A stretch of DNA of 20,796 bases, taken from NCBI GenBank assembly GCA_900548705.1, contig URLF01000046.1, positions 1-20,796 of the forward strand. The letters run 5' to 3'. A model generated the notes under the pieces. The model was given only the letters and a program-made list of their open reading frames with translations, did no database searches and was not told where the DNA came from. Shown piece by piece: positions 1 to 6,344 of the stretch (positions are counted from its first letter, which is position 1; each line of letters starts with the position of its first letter). The DNA is from an uncultured Porphyromonadaceae bacterium (lineage in GTDB: Bacteria > Bacteroidota > Bacteroidia > Bacteroidales > Muribaculaceae). The position numbers and the translations under genes are program-made.

Positions 1-1
1 C

Positions 2-262
2 GAGAAGGGGAAAATCGCAGCGCTGACCGAGACCGGATGTGAAGGACTTCCGGTGGAGGACTGGTACACAAGCTGCCTCCTGCCGGTGATACGGAAATAC
101 CACCCGGTATATGTCACCGTATGGCGCAACGGCAACGCCACCCTCCATCGTCCCGGCCACTTCTATGCCCCCTATCCCGGCCATGGCGGGGTGGAATCGT
201 TCAAGACATTCCACGCCGACTCACTGACAGTGTTCGCCAAGGACATGGCCGCCATCCGCTGA
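2..262 (+). CDS. GH26 beta-mannanase, C-terminal fragment (5' end outside window)
   Basis: The frame is open from base 2 and gives the last 86 residues of a protein whose start lies outside the window. The sequence carries the C-terminal signature of glycoside hydrolase family 26. An 'ALTETG' segment has its Glu encoded at bases 29-31, where GH26 enzymes have the catalytic nucleophile. It is followed by 'DWYTSCLLPV', 'VTVWRNG' and 'HFYAPYPGHGG', corresponding to the last strands of the TIM barrel. Family members are endo-beta-1,4-mannanases or mannobiohydrolases. A mannan-active role fits the next three genes, which process mannobiose. Whether the enzyme is periplasmic or a surface lipoprotein cannot be seen because the N-terminus is missing. 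The gap to the next gene is 67 bases with no terminator, so co-transcription is likely. Other GH26 specificities cannot be excluded from the fragment alone. Confidence 0.85.
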   Translation, partial: EKGKIAALTETGCEGLPVEDWYTSCLLPVIRKYHPVYVTVWRNGNATLHRPGHFYAPYPGHGGVESFKTFHADSLTVFAKDMAAIR

Positions 263-329
263 CAGAGCGGAGACTCTTACTATACAGACTTATTTACAAA
301 GATACTACCCCATAAACTGACTCACCGAT

Positions 330-1490
330 ATGCTTGATTTTGATCAACGCAAAGCTTTTGTTGAAAAAGAATACGAAGCACTCGTGACCCAGCCCAACGA
401 GGCTATCGAAGGCAACGGCATATTTTGCCGTTACAAGAACCCCGTGCTGACCGCGGCCATGGTTCCCCCTTTCTGGAAATATGACTACAACCGGGAGACA
501 AACCCCTTCTTCATGGAGCGCATAGGGGTCAACGCCACCCTCAACTCCGGTGCCATAAAATGGAACGGCAAGTATGTACTGGTGGTGCGCGTCGAAGGCT
601 CCGACCGCAAGTCGTTCTTCGCGGTGGCCGAAAGCCCCAACGGCATAGACAACTTCCGCTTCTGGGAGCATCCCATCACAATGCCTGAGGATGACATACC
701 CGGCGTGAACATCTACGATATGCGACTGACGCGCCACGAGGATGGCTGGATTTACGGTCTCTTCTGTGTCGAGCGTCATGACGACAACGAGCCGGGCAAC
801 CTCTCGGCGGCCACCGCCACCTGCGGTATCGCCCGCACCAAAGACCTGGTCAACTGGGAGCGTCTGCCCGACCTGAAGGCGAAGAGCCAGCAGCGCAATG
901 TGGTGTTGCATCCCGAGTTTGTCAATGGCAAGTATGCCCTCTACACCCGTCCGCAGGATGGCTTCATCGACGCGGGCAGTGGCGGCGGTATCGGCTGGGC
1001 GCTGGTGGATGATATGACCCACGCCGTTGTCGAGTCGGAGATAATCGTCGACACCCGCTATTACCACACCATCAAGGAGGTGAAGAACGGCGAAGGCCCC
1101 CATCCCATCAAGACCCCCAAGGGATGGCTCCACCTGGCCCACGGTGTGCGCGGCTGCGCGTCGGGCCTGCGTTATGTCCTCTACATGTACATGACCGCCC
1201 TTGACGAGCCTTGGCGACCCATCTATACCCCCGGCGGCTATCTGATGGCCCCTGTCGGCGACGAATATGTCGGCGACGTGATGAATGTGTTGTTCACCAA
1301 CGGATGGATTGCCGACGATGACGGGAAGGTGTTCATCTACTACGCGTCGTCCGACACCCGCATGCATGTGGCTACCTCGACCATCGACCGTCTGGTGGAC
1401 TACTGTATGAACACCCCCTCCGACGGCCTTTCCACCGGGGAGTCTGTCAAGACCCTCAACCGTCTCATAGACGCAAACCTTAAACAGTGA
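330..1490 (+). CDS. 4-O-beta-D-mannosyl-D-glucose phosphorylase (GH130)
   Basis: The 386-residue product matches GH130 subfamily 1 in length and motifs. These enzymes phosphorolyse beta-1,4-mannosyl-glucose to alpha-mannose-1-phosphate and glucose in the cytoplasm. Visible features are 'NPVLTAAMVPPFWKYDYN' (about residues 37-54), the 'RIGVNATLNSGA' stretch (64-75), 'VVRVEGSDRKSFFAVAES' (85-102) and 'NIYDMRLTR' (127-135). Asp130 in that last stretch is at the position of the catalytic general acid known from Bacteroides fragilis mannosylglucose phosphorylase. No signal peptide is visible. The gene sits between a GH26 gene and a sugar symporter plus 2-epimerase, which is the context expected for mannosylglucose phosphorylase rather than mannooligosaccharide phosphorylase (subfamily 2). 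Substrate choice between those two is the main uncertainty. A 76-base spacer containing a stem-loop separates it from the next gene. Confidence 0.93.
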   Translation: MLDFDQRKAFVEKEYEALVTQPNEAIEGNGIFCRYKNPVLTAAMVPPFWKYDYNRETNPFFMERIGVNATLNSGAIKWNGKYVLVVRVEGSDRKSFFAVAESPNGIDNFRFWEHPITMPEDDIPGVNIYDMRLTRHEDGWIYGLFCVERHDDNEPGNLSAATATCGIARTKDLVNWERLPDLKAKSQQRNVVLHPEFVNGKYALYTRPQDGFIDAGSGGGIGWALVDDMTHAVVESEIIVDTRYYHTIKEVKNGEGPHPIKTPKGWLHLAHGVRGCASGLRYVLYMYMTALDEPWRPIYTPGGYLMAPVGDEYVGDVMNVLFTNGWIADDDGKVFIYYASSDTRMHVATSTIDRLVDYCMNTPSDGLSTGESVKTLNRLIDANLKQ

Positions 1491-1494
1491 TTCA

Positions 1495-1536
1495 CAATCC
1501 GCGGCTGCCATCCCCGAGGGTGACGGTCGCGGATTG
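1495..1536 (+). other. Intercistronic stem-loop between GH130 and symporter genes
   Basis: Perfect 9-base inverted arms (CAATCCGCG at 1495-1503 and CGCGGATTG at 1528-1536) enclose a 24-base loop that can pair further (CCC/GGG). There is no T-tract after it, so it is not an intrinsic terminator. It lies inside the presumed mannan operon, just upstream of the symporter start. It may act as an RNA processing or stabilising hairpin; that role is inference. Confidence 0.5.
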
Positions 1537-1566
1537 CGGGTCTGGATATACCAACTGAATGACACA

Positions 1567-3042
1567 ATGGCATCATTAAAAGACAAGATAGGTTACGGAT
1601 TCGGCGATATGGCCTCGTCGATGTTCTGGAAGATTTTCTCATATTATCTTCCGTTTTTCTACGCCCATATTTTCGGCATAGGGCTTGCCCATGCCGCCGT
1701 GCTGTTCCTGGTGACGCGCATATGGGACGCTGTCTCCGACCCGATGATGGGTATCATCGCCGACCGCACCCAGACCAGGTGGGGCAAATACCGCCCTTAT
1801 GTGCTGTGGTTCGCCATCCCCTTCGCCGTCTGTGGAATCCTGCTCTTCTCCACTCCGGATTTCTCGCAGACCGGGAAGCTCGTATGGGCTTATGTGACCT
1901 ACATAATGATGATGACGGTCTACACCGGCATCAATGTCCCTTATGGTGCCATGCTCGGGGTGATTACCCCCGACTCCGCCGAGAAGACCGTCTTCTCATC
2001 TTACAGGATGTTCTTCGCCTACGGAGGTTCGTTTATCGCTCTGGCCGCGTGGGAACCCCTCTGCAACCTCTTCCAGAACAGTTTCGGGATGTCGGCTGCC
2101 GGAGGATGGCAATGGGCTATGATTGTGATAGCCGTGGCGTGTGCGCTCCTCTTCTTCCTCTGCTTCAAGATGACCCGCGAGCAGGTGAAGTCGAAGTCTG
2201 AGGTGTCGGTTGGTTCCGACCTCTCGAAGCTGCTGCGCAACGGTCCTTGGTGGCTGCTTATCGGCGCGGCTCTCTCGACCAATCTCTTCAACACCGTGCG
2301 CGGCTCGACCGTGGCGTTCTATTTCGCCGACCTCGTTTCCCCGGACGCCACCCTGGCTTTGTTCGGATTGTCGTTCGCGTTCTTCGCCGGACTCTTTCTG
2401 GCCATCGGGGAGCTTTTCAATATGGTCGGAGTGATGATCACCGTCCCCATCGTCGGTGCGCTCGGCAAGAAAAACGCCTTCATGGCAATCAACATCCTGC
2501 TGGCTGTGCTGTCGGTGGCGTTCTTCTACATTCCGCTGGGGACAACCGGCGGCTACTGGATGATGCTCGTCTTTCAGATTCTTATCTCAATCGGCACCGG
2601 TATCGTCTCGCCGCTCGTGTGGTCGATGTATGCCGATGTCTCCGATTATTCCGAACAGAAATACCATACAGCCTCGACCGGCCTGATATTCTCCTCCGCC
2701 TCCATGGCCCAGAAATTCGGTTCGGCGTTCGGCGGTTCGGGTGCGCTCTGGCTTCTCGCCGCCTTCGGGTATGTCACATATGAACTCGACTCAGGGGTGC
2801 ATGTCACTCAGAGCGCGGCGGCTCTCGACGGTCTCCGCTACCTGATGAGCTACATTCCCGCTGCGGTGGCTCTCTTCGGGGCTTTTATGCTGATATTCTA
2901 CCCCCTGACCACCTCCCGTATGGAGGAAATCGACCGCGACCTGCGCAAACGCCGTGGCGGCGAGCTCTCCTCCGCCTCTGAATCCGCCGAGGTCGCCGGT
3001 AAGGATGCCTCAACTGAATTCTGTGCCGCCGGGAAAGCCTGA
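1567..3042 (+). CDS. GPH-family sugar/cation symporter (MFS), probable mannobiose importer
   Basis: The product is a 491-residue integral inner-membrane protein with about 12 hydrophobic segments, of the glycoside-pentoside-hexuronide:cation symporter family (MelB-like, within the MFS). The N-terminal 'KIGYGFGDMASSMFW', the loop 'RIWDAVSDPMMG' and 'DRTQTRWGKYRPY' (about residues 51-78), and 'MAQKFGSAFGG' in the second half are typical family signatures. I chose the ATG at 1567, because the family starts with a short 'MASLKDKIGYGFGD' leader; the frame also opens upstream at a TTG (1534) but that extension lies in the intercistronic hairpin. The C-terminus is a charged cytoplasmic tail. Its place between the phosphorylase and the epimerase suggests that it imports mannobiose or mannosyl-glucose. 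The substrate is inferred from context only. Confidence 0.9.
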   Translation: MASLKDKIGYGFGDMASSMFWKIFSYYLPFFYAHIFGIGLAHAAVLFLVTRIWDAVSDPMMGIIADRTQTRWGKYRPYVLWFAIPFAVCGILLFSTPDFSQTGKLVWAYVTYIMMMTVYTGINVPYGAMLGVITPDSAEKTVFSSYRMFFAYGGSFIALAAWEPLCNLFQNSFGMSAAGGWQWAMIVIAVACALLFFLCFKMTREQVKSKSEVSVGSDLSKLLRNGPWWLLIGAALSTNLFNTVRGSTVAFYFADLVSPDATLALFGLSFAFFAGLFLAIGELFNMVGVMITVPIVGALGKKNAFMAINILLAVLSVAFFYIPLGTTGGYWMMLVFQILISIGTGIVSPLVWSMYADVSDYSEQKYHTASTGLIFSSASMAQKFGSAFGGSGALWLLAAFGYVTYELDSGVHVTQSAAALDGLRYLMSYIPAAVALFGAFMLIFYPLTTSRMEEIDRDLRKRRGGELSSASESAEVAGKDASTEFCAAGKA

Positions 3043-3088
3043 GACTGAATCAACGGTTGTTTACCAATCATAGCTAAAAATCTGAACA

Positions 3089-4312
3089 ATGACCCTTGCC
3101 GAACATCTCGTCTCTGACCTCAGAGAGAATCTTACCCGCAATATCCTCCCTTTCTGGATTGACCGTATGACCGACACCGCGCGTGGCGGTTATCTCGGCC
3201 GTATCGACGGGGAGAATCGTCCCGACTATGACGCGCCCAAGGGGGCTATCCTGAATGGCCGTCTGCTGTGGACATTCTCCGCCGCATACAGGGTGTTGCG
3301 CGACCCGCAGTATCTCGCGGCTGCCACCCGCGCATATGAATATCTGCGTGACCATTTCATTGACCGCGAGATGGGTGGTGTCTACTGGTCGGTGGATGCC
3401 GCCGGTCAGCCCCTTGACACCAAGAAGCAGACCTACGCCATCGGTTTCGCCATCTACGGCCTGAGCGAGTATCACCGCGCCACATCATCCGAGGAAGCTC
3501 TGGAGCTGGCTGTCGATCTGTTCCGTGTGCTTGAGGATAAGACCCGTGACGGCGCGGCTAACGGCGGGGGGTACATAGAGGCTTTCACCCGCGACTGGCA
3601 GGAGATTTCCGACATGCGTCTTTCCGACAAGGATGCCAATGAGAAGAAGACGATGAACACCCATCTCCATATCCTCGAACCCTACACAAACCTTTACCGG
3701 GTATGGCCTGATCCGGCGTTGCGCGAGGCTATCGTTGACTTGCTCCGGATATTCCTGGATGTGATGGAGGATAAGGCCACAGCCCATCTTGGACTGTTCT
3801 TCGACGAGAAATGGAGCCGTCAGGACAAAAACATATCATACGGCCATGACATCGAGGCCTCATGGCTGCTGCTTGAAGCCGCCGAGGTGTTGCGCCGCAA
3901 TCCGGGCGATGCTTCCCGCGAGGAGATTGAGGCTCTTTATGAGAAGACCAGACGTCACTGTCTGGCTATCGCCAACGCCTCCCTCGAAGGCCGTTCGGAC
4001 GAGGGATGGATGGCCTATGAGCGTTTTGGTGATGGTCGTCTCGACCGGGAACGTCACTGGTGGGTGCAGGCCGAGGATGTTGTCGGCCTGGTTTATCTCT
4101 TCAGATACCACAGTGTCGATCTCGCCCTTGAAAAAGCCTGGAACTCATGGATCTGGATTCGTGACAACCTTGTAGACAACGAGGGTGGGGAATGGCATTG
4201 GAGCCGTCTCCATGGCGGGGAAATCAACCGCCGGGATGACAAGGCCGGTTTCTGGAAATGTCCCTACCATAATTCCCGGATGTGCCTTGAAGTGATGGAG
4301 ACCCTTTCTTAA
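3089..4312 (+). CDS. Cellobiose 2-epimerase (AGE superfamily), likely acting on mannobiose
   Basis: The 407-residue protein belongs to the N-acylglucosamine 2-epimerase/cellobiose 2-epimerase superfamily, cytoplasmic (alpha/alpha)6-barrel enzymes. Diagnostic segments are 'MNTHLHILEPYTNLYRVW' (189-206), 'YGHDIEASWLL' (251-261), 'HWWVQAEDVVG' (323-333) and 'FWKCPYHNSRMCLEV' (388-402). His192, His253 and His394 fall where the family has its catalytic histidines. The 'LHILEPYTNLYR' form separates cellobiose 2-epimerases from N-acylglucosamine 2-epimerases. In the Bacteroides fragilis pathway this enzyme converts beta-1,4-mannobiose to mannosyl-glucose, the substrate of the GH130 enzyme encoded two genes upstream. 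It begins 46 bases after the symporter and is the last gene before a strong terminator, so it is probably the promoter-distal gene of the mannan operon. Confidence 0.93.
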   Translation: MTLAEHLVSDLRENLTRNILPFWIDRMTDTARGGYLGRIDGENRPDYDAPKGAILNGRLLWTFSAAYRVLRDPQYLAAATRAYEYLRDHFIDREMGGVYWSVDAAGQPLDTKKQTYAIGFAIYGLSEYHRATSSEEALELAVDLFRVLEDKTRDGAANGGGYIEAFTRDWQEISDMRLSDKDANEKKTMNTHLHILEPYTNLYRVWPDPALREAIVDLLRIFLDVMEDKATAHLGLFFDEKWSRQDKNISYGHDIEASWLLLEAAEVLRRNPGDASREEIEALYEKTRRHCLAIANASLEGRSDEGWMAYERFGDGRLDRERHWWVQAEDVVGLVYLFRYHSVDLALEKAWNSWIWIRDNLVDNEGGEWHWSRLHGGEINRRDDKAGFWKCPYHNSRMCLEVMETLS

Positions 4313-4356
4313 AGCCTGCCTCCGGAAAGATTCCCTGAAACATTGTCATTTCACGC

Positions 4357-4385
4357 AAAAAACGCCTCCGGATGAGGCGTTTTTT
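4357..4385 (+). terminator. Intrinsic terminator of the mannan operon
   Basis: A perfect GC-rich stem (CGCCTC at 4363-4368, GAGGCG at 4374-4379, 5-base loop) is flanked by six A on the left and six T on the right, which extend the pairing. It lies 44 bases after the epimerase stop codon. The A-tract/T-tract symmetry means that it could also stop transcription from the other strand. Confidence 0.93.
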
Positions 4386-4435
4386 GACATTATGGGGAGG
4401 GGAGGATGCAAGAATGTGGAAATCGTATCGGAAAT

Positions 4436-4480
4436 GGGCAAAATTGTATCAATTATCGGCGTGTTTTCATAGTAACTTTG
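4436..4480 (+). promoter_or_regulatory. Promoter and shared upstream element of the three-module secreted protein gene
   Basis: TAACTTTG at 4473-4480 fits the Bacteroidetes -7 consensus TAnnTTTG, placing the start of transcription near 4487 and giving a leader of about 120 nt. No clear -33 TTTG is seen. GGGCAAAAT at 4436-4444, followed by TGTAT, lies 28 bases upstream of the -7 box. The same element occurs with the same spacing before the gene at 6345 (see findings), which suggests an activator site at about -51 to -38. Confidence 0.7.
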
Positions 4481-4606
4481 CAAGTGTCAACAACTTTTAA
4501 GCCATGAAAACATTTTGCCATACCGCATAATACCTGAAATATGCTTGAAAGCCATTGTCAGACTGAACATAAACCTTAAATAACTAACTCATTTCAACAA
4601 AATCAA

Positions 4607-6040
4607 ATGAACAAGATTTTTACTCTTCTTGCCGCTGCAGGGCTTGCCATGTCAGCAAACGCAGCCGTCCTTTGGGAAGGTGAGGTAGTGATGGGCAACT
4701 GGAACGGTATGCTCTCGCTCGACTGCGAGTCTACAAACTGGACAACAGCTGTTGCCGACGCTATGGGTGACCTCGCCGAGGGTGACAAGCTGGTCTTCAC
4801 TTACAAGGATGTCTCCACCGACGAGGAGGCTCCCGGCCAGATTCAGATTGACACCAAGGTAGGTCCCTCATGGGAGTGGACAGCCATGGTGGAATATGAT
4901 CCCATCCCCGCCGACGGTGTCTACACCTATACAATCACCGACGCTCCGATTGCAACTTCCGACTATACCGAACTTGAGACACTCCCGACCCGTGGTTTCT
5001 TCGTGAAGGGACAGAACGCCACCCTAACCAAGGTGGAACTCGTTAAGGCCGGCGGAGGTGACACCCCTGCCACCGGTACCGCAATCTGGACCGGCTCAGT
5101 GGTTCTCGGCAACTGGACCGGTATGCTCGAATACAAGAACGAGGATTCCAACACACAATGGAACAACGCCGTTATGTCAGGCCTGGAAGTAGGGGACAAG
5201 ATTGTCTTCCACTGCGAGGATGTCACCTCCGGCGCACAGATCCAGCTCAACGCCATCGGCCTTGACGCAAACTGGTCTTGGGCCACACTCGTGGAGTATG
5301 ACAACATCAGCGGTTCGAAATACACCTACAAAATCACCGGCGACATCTACGGCGATTACACCGACCTTGAGATGCTCTCACAGCGCGGTTTCGCAGTGAA
5401 GGGCCAGAAGGCAACCATCGTGAAAATAGAGGTTATCTCCAATGGCGGCGGCCAGGGTGGCGGCGATACTCCCGAACCCCCTGTCACCGGCGGCGAAGCC
5501 CTCTGGGAAGGTGAGGTAGTGATGGGCAGCTGGAAGGGTATGCTCTCCCTCGACTGTGAGTCGACCACCTGGACCGACAAGGTAGCCACCGCCATGGCAG
5601 GCCTCGCTGAAGGTGACAAGCTGGTCTTCACCTACAAGGATGTCTCCACCGACGAGGAAGCTCCCGCCCAGATTCAGATTGACGCCAAAGTTGGTCCCGA
5701 CTGGACATGGACTCCCATCGTGGAATACGATCCCATCCCCGCCAACGGCGTATATACTTTCGAAATCACTGATTCCCCCATCGCAGACACAGACTACACT
5801 GAGCTTGAGACCCTTCCCTCCCGTGGTTTCTTCGTGAAAGGCCAGGGCGCAACCCTCATCAAGGTGGCTCTCGTCAAGAACGGCTCAGGTTCCTCTGTAG
5901 AGAACATCGCAGCTGATGCCATTGATTTCAACGCTCCCGTGGAAATCTACACCATCGATGGCCGTCGCGTCAACGAGATGACCCAGGGTCGCATCTACAT
6001 CGTGCGCCAGGGCGCAAAGGTGACCAAAATCGCCAAATAA
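4607..6040 (+). CDS. Secreted protein with three tandem beta-sandwich-like modules and a C-terminal tail domain
   Basis: I do not recognise a named family. The 477-residue product starts with a clear signal peptide ('MNKIFTLLAAAGLAMSANA', likely cut between Ala19 and Ala20) and has no lipobox Cys. Three modules follow at about residues 21-147, 159-278 and 298-424. Each begins '(L/I)W(E/T)G', then 'GNW.GML', then 'GDK(L/I)VF', an 'W.W..(M/L/I)VEYD' stretch and a closing 'RGF.VKGQ.AT..KV'. The alternation of strand-like segments and aromatics resembles carbohydrate-binding jelly rolls, but no ligand can be assigned. Gly/Pro-rich linkers join the modules. The last roughly 35 residues ('VEIYTIDGRRV...GRIYIVRQGAKV') form a tail typical of secreted Bacteroidales proteins. 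Modules 1 and 3 are much closer to each other than to module 2. The gene has its own promoter and terminator and so is not part of the mannan operon transcript. Confidence 0.85.
   Translation: MNKIFTLLAAAGLAMSANAAVLWEGEVVMGNWNGMLSLDCESTNWTTAVADAMGDLAEGDKLVFTYKDVSTDEEAPGQIQIDTKVGPSWEWTAMVEYDPIPADGVYTYTITDAPIATSDYTELETLPTRGFFVKGQNATLTKVELVKAGGGDTPATGTAIWTGSVVLGNWTGMLEYKNEDSNTQWNNAVMSGLEVGDKIVFHCEDVTSGAQIQLNAIGLDANWSWATLVEYDNISGSKYTYKITGDIYGDYTDLEMLSQRGFAVKGQKATIVKIEVISNGGGQGGGDTPEPPVTGGEALWEGEVVMGSWKGMLSLDCESTTWTDKVATAMAGLAEGDKLVFTYKDVSTDEEAPAQIQIDAKVGPDWTWTPIVEYDPIPANGVYTFEITDSPIADTDYTELETLPSRGFFVKGQGATLIKVALVKNGSGSSVENIAADAIDFNAPVEIYTIDGRRVNEMTQGRIYIVRQGAKVTKIAK
4667..5047 (+). repeat. Module repeat 1 of the three-module protein
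   Basis: Encodes residues 21-147. Long exact DNA matches to repeat 3 are visible, such as GGTGACAAGCTGGTCTTCAC and the following segment encoding 'YKDVSTDEE'. At DNA level repeat 2 is clearly more diverged. Confidence 0.85.
5081..5440 (+). repeat. Module repeat 2 of the three-module protein (diverged)
   Basis: Encodes residues 159-278. It keeps the 'IWTG', 'LGNWTGML', 'GDKIVF', 'WSWATLVEYD' and 'RGFAVKGQKAT' landmarks but lacks the 'DVSTDEEAP' stretch shared by modules 1 and 3, and it is about seven residues shorter. Confidence 0.8.
5498..5878 (+). repeat. Module repeat 3 of the three-module protein (near copy of repeat 1)
   Basis: Encodes residues 298-424 and has the same length as repeat 1 (127 residues). 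Opening bases after the Trp codon, such as GGGAAGGTGAGGTAGTGATG, are identical in both, which points to recent duplication or gene conversion. Confidence 0.85.
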
Positions 6041-6103
6041 ACCCCTTGACCCTGACTGACTAACTCTAAAAAATCCCTCCTCTCCCTTACTTAGAAAATC
6101 CCC

Positions 6104-6145
6104 GGCAGGAGATATCTGTATTGGATGTCTCCTGCCTCTTTTTTT
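6104..6145 (+). terminator. Intrinsic terminator after the three-module protein gene
   Basis: A 13-base stem with one mismatch (GGCAGGAGATATC at 6104-6116 and GATGTCTCCTGCC at 6124-6136) and a 7-base loop is followed by TCTTTTTTT. It is 63 bases after the stop codon. Confidence 0.9.
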
Positions 6146-6181
6146 ACACCTTTGTCATTTTGTGGTATTATGCAATGTTTC

Positions 6182-6226
6182 GGGCAAAATAGTATTATGT
6201 TTTCGAGATGTTATGTAGTAATTTTG
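6182..6226 (+). promoter_or_regulatory. Promoter and shared upstream element of the five-module secreted protein gene
   Basis: TAATTTTG at 6219-6226 is a good -7 box (start of transcription near 6233, leader about 112 nt). GGGCAAAAT at 6182-6190, followed by AGTAT, precedes it by 28 bases, matching the arrangement at 4436-4480. This promoter and the terminator at 6104-6145 account for most of the 304-base gap 6041-6344. The rest is AU-rich leader; both leaders contain AACTAACTCA shortly before the ATG (6332-6341 here, 4582-4591 in the other). Confidence 0.7.
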
Positions 6227-6344
6227 CATCAGGAACAAGCCTATTACCAGTAGCATATAAACCCACCTAACAATACTAATTCTATCTTTAACCTTTCGGC
6301 AACAGCGGCCTAACCTGCCACTCTCCGAAAAAACTAACTCAACT

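Noticed and set aside
294..1586. Long open frame of 430 codons on the - strand
   Set aside because: It lies antisense to the clearly recognisable GH130 gene, shows no family motif and follows from the codon bias of that gene.
4504..4579. Two mini-ORFs (8 and 12 codons) in the leader of the three-module protein gene
   Set aside because: ORFs this short are expected by chance in 120 bases; no run of one amino acid or attenuator-type alternative pairing was seen.
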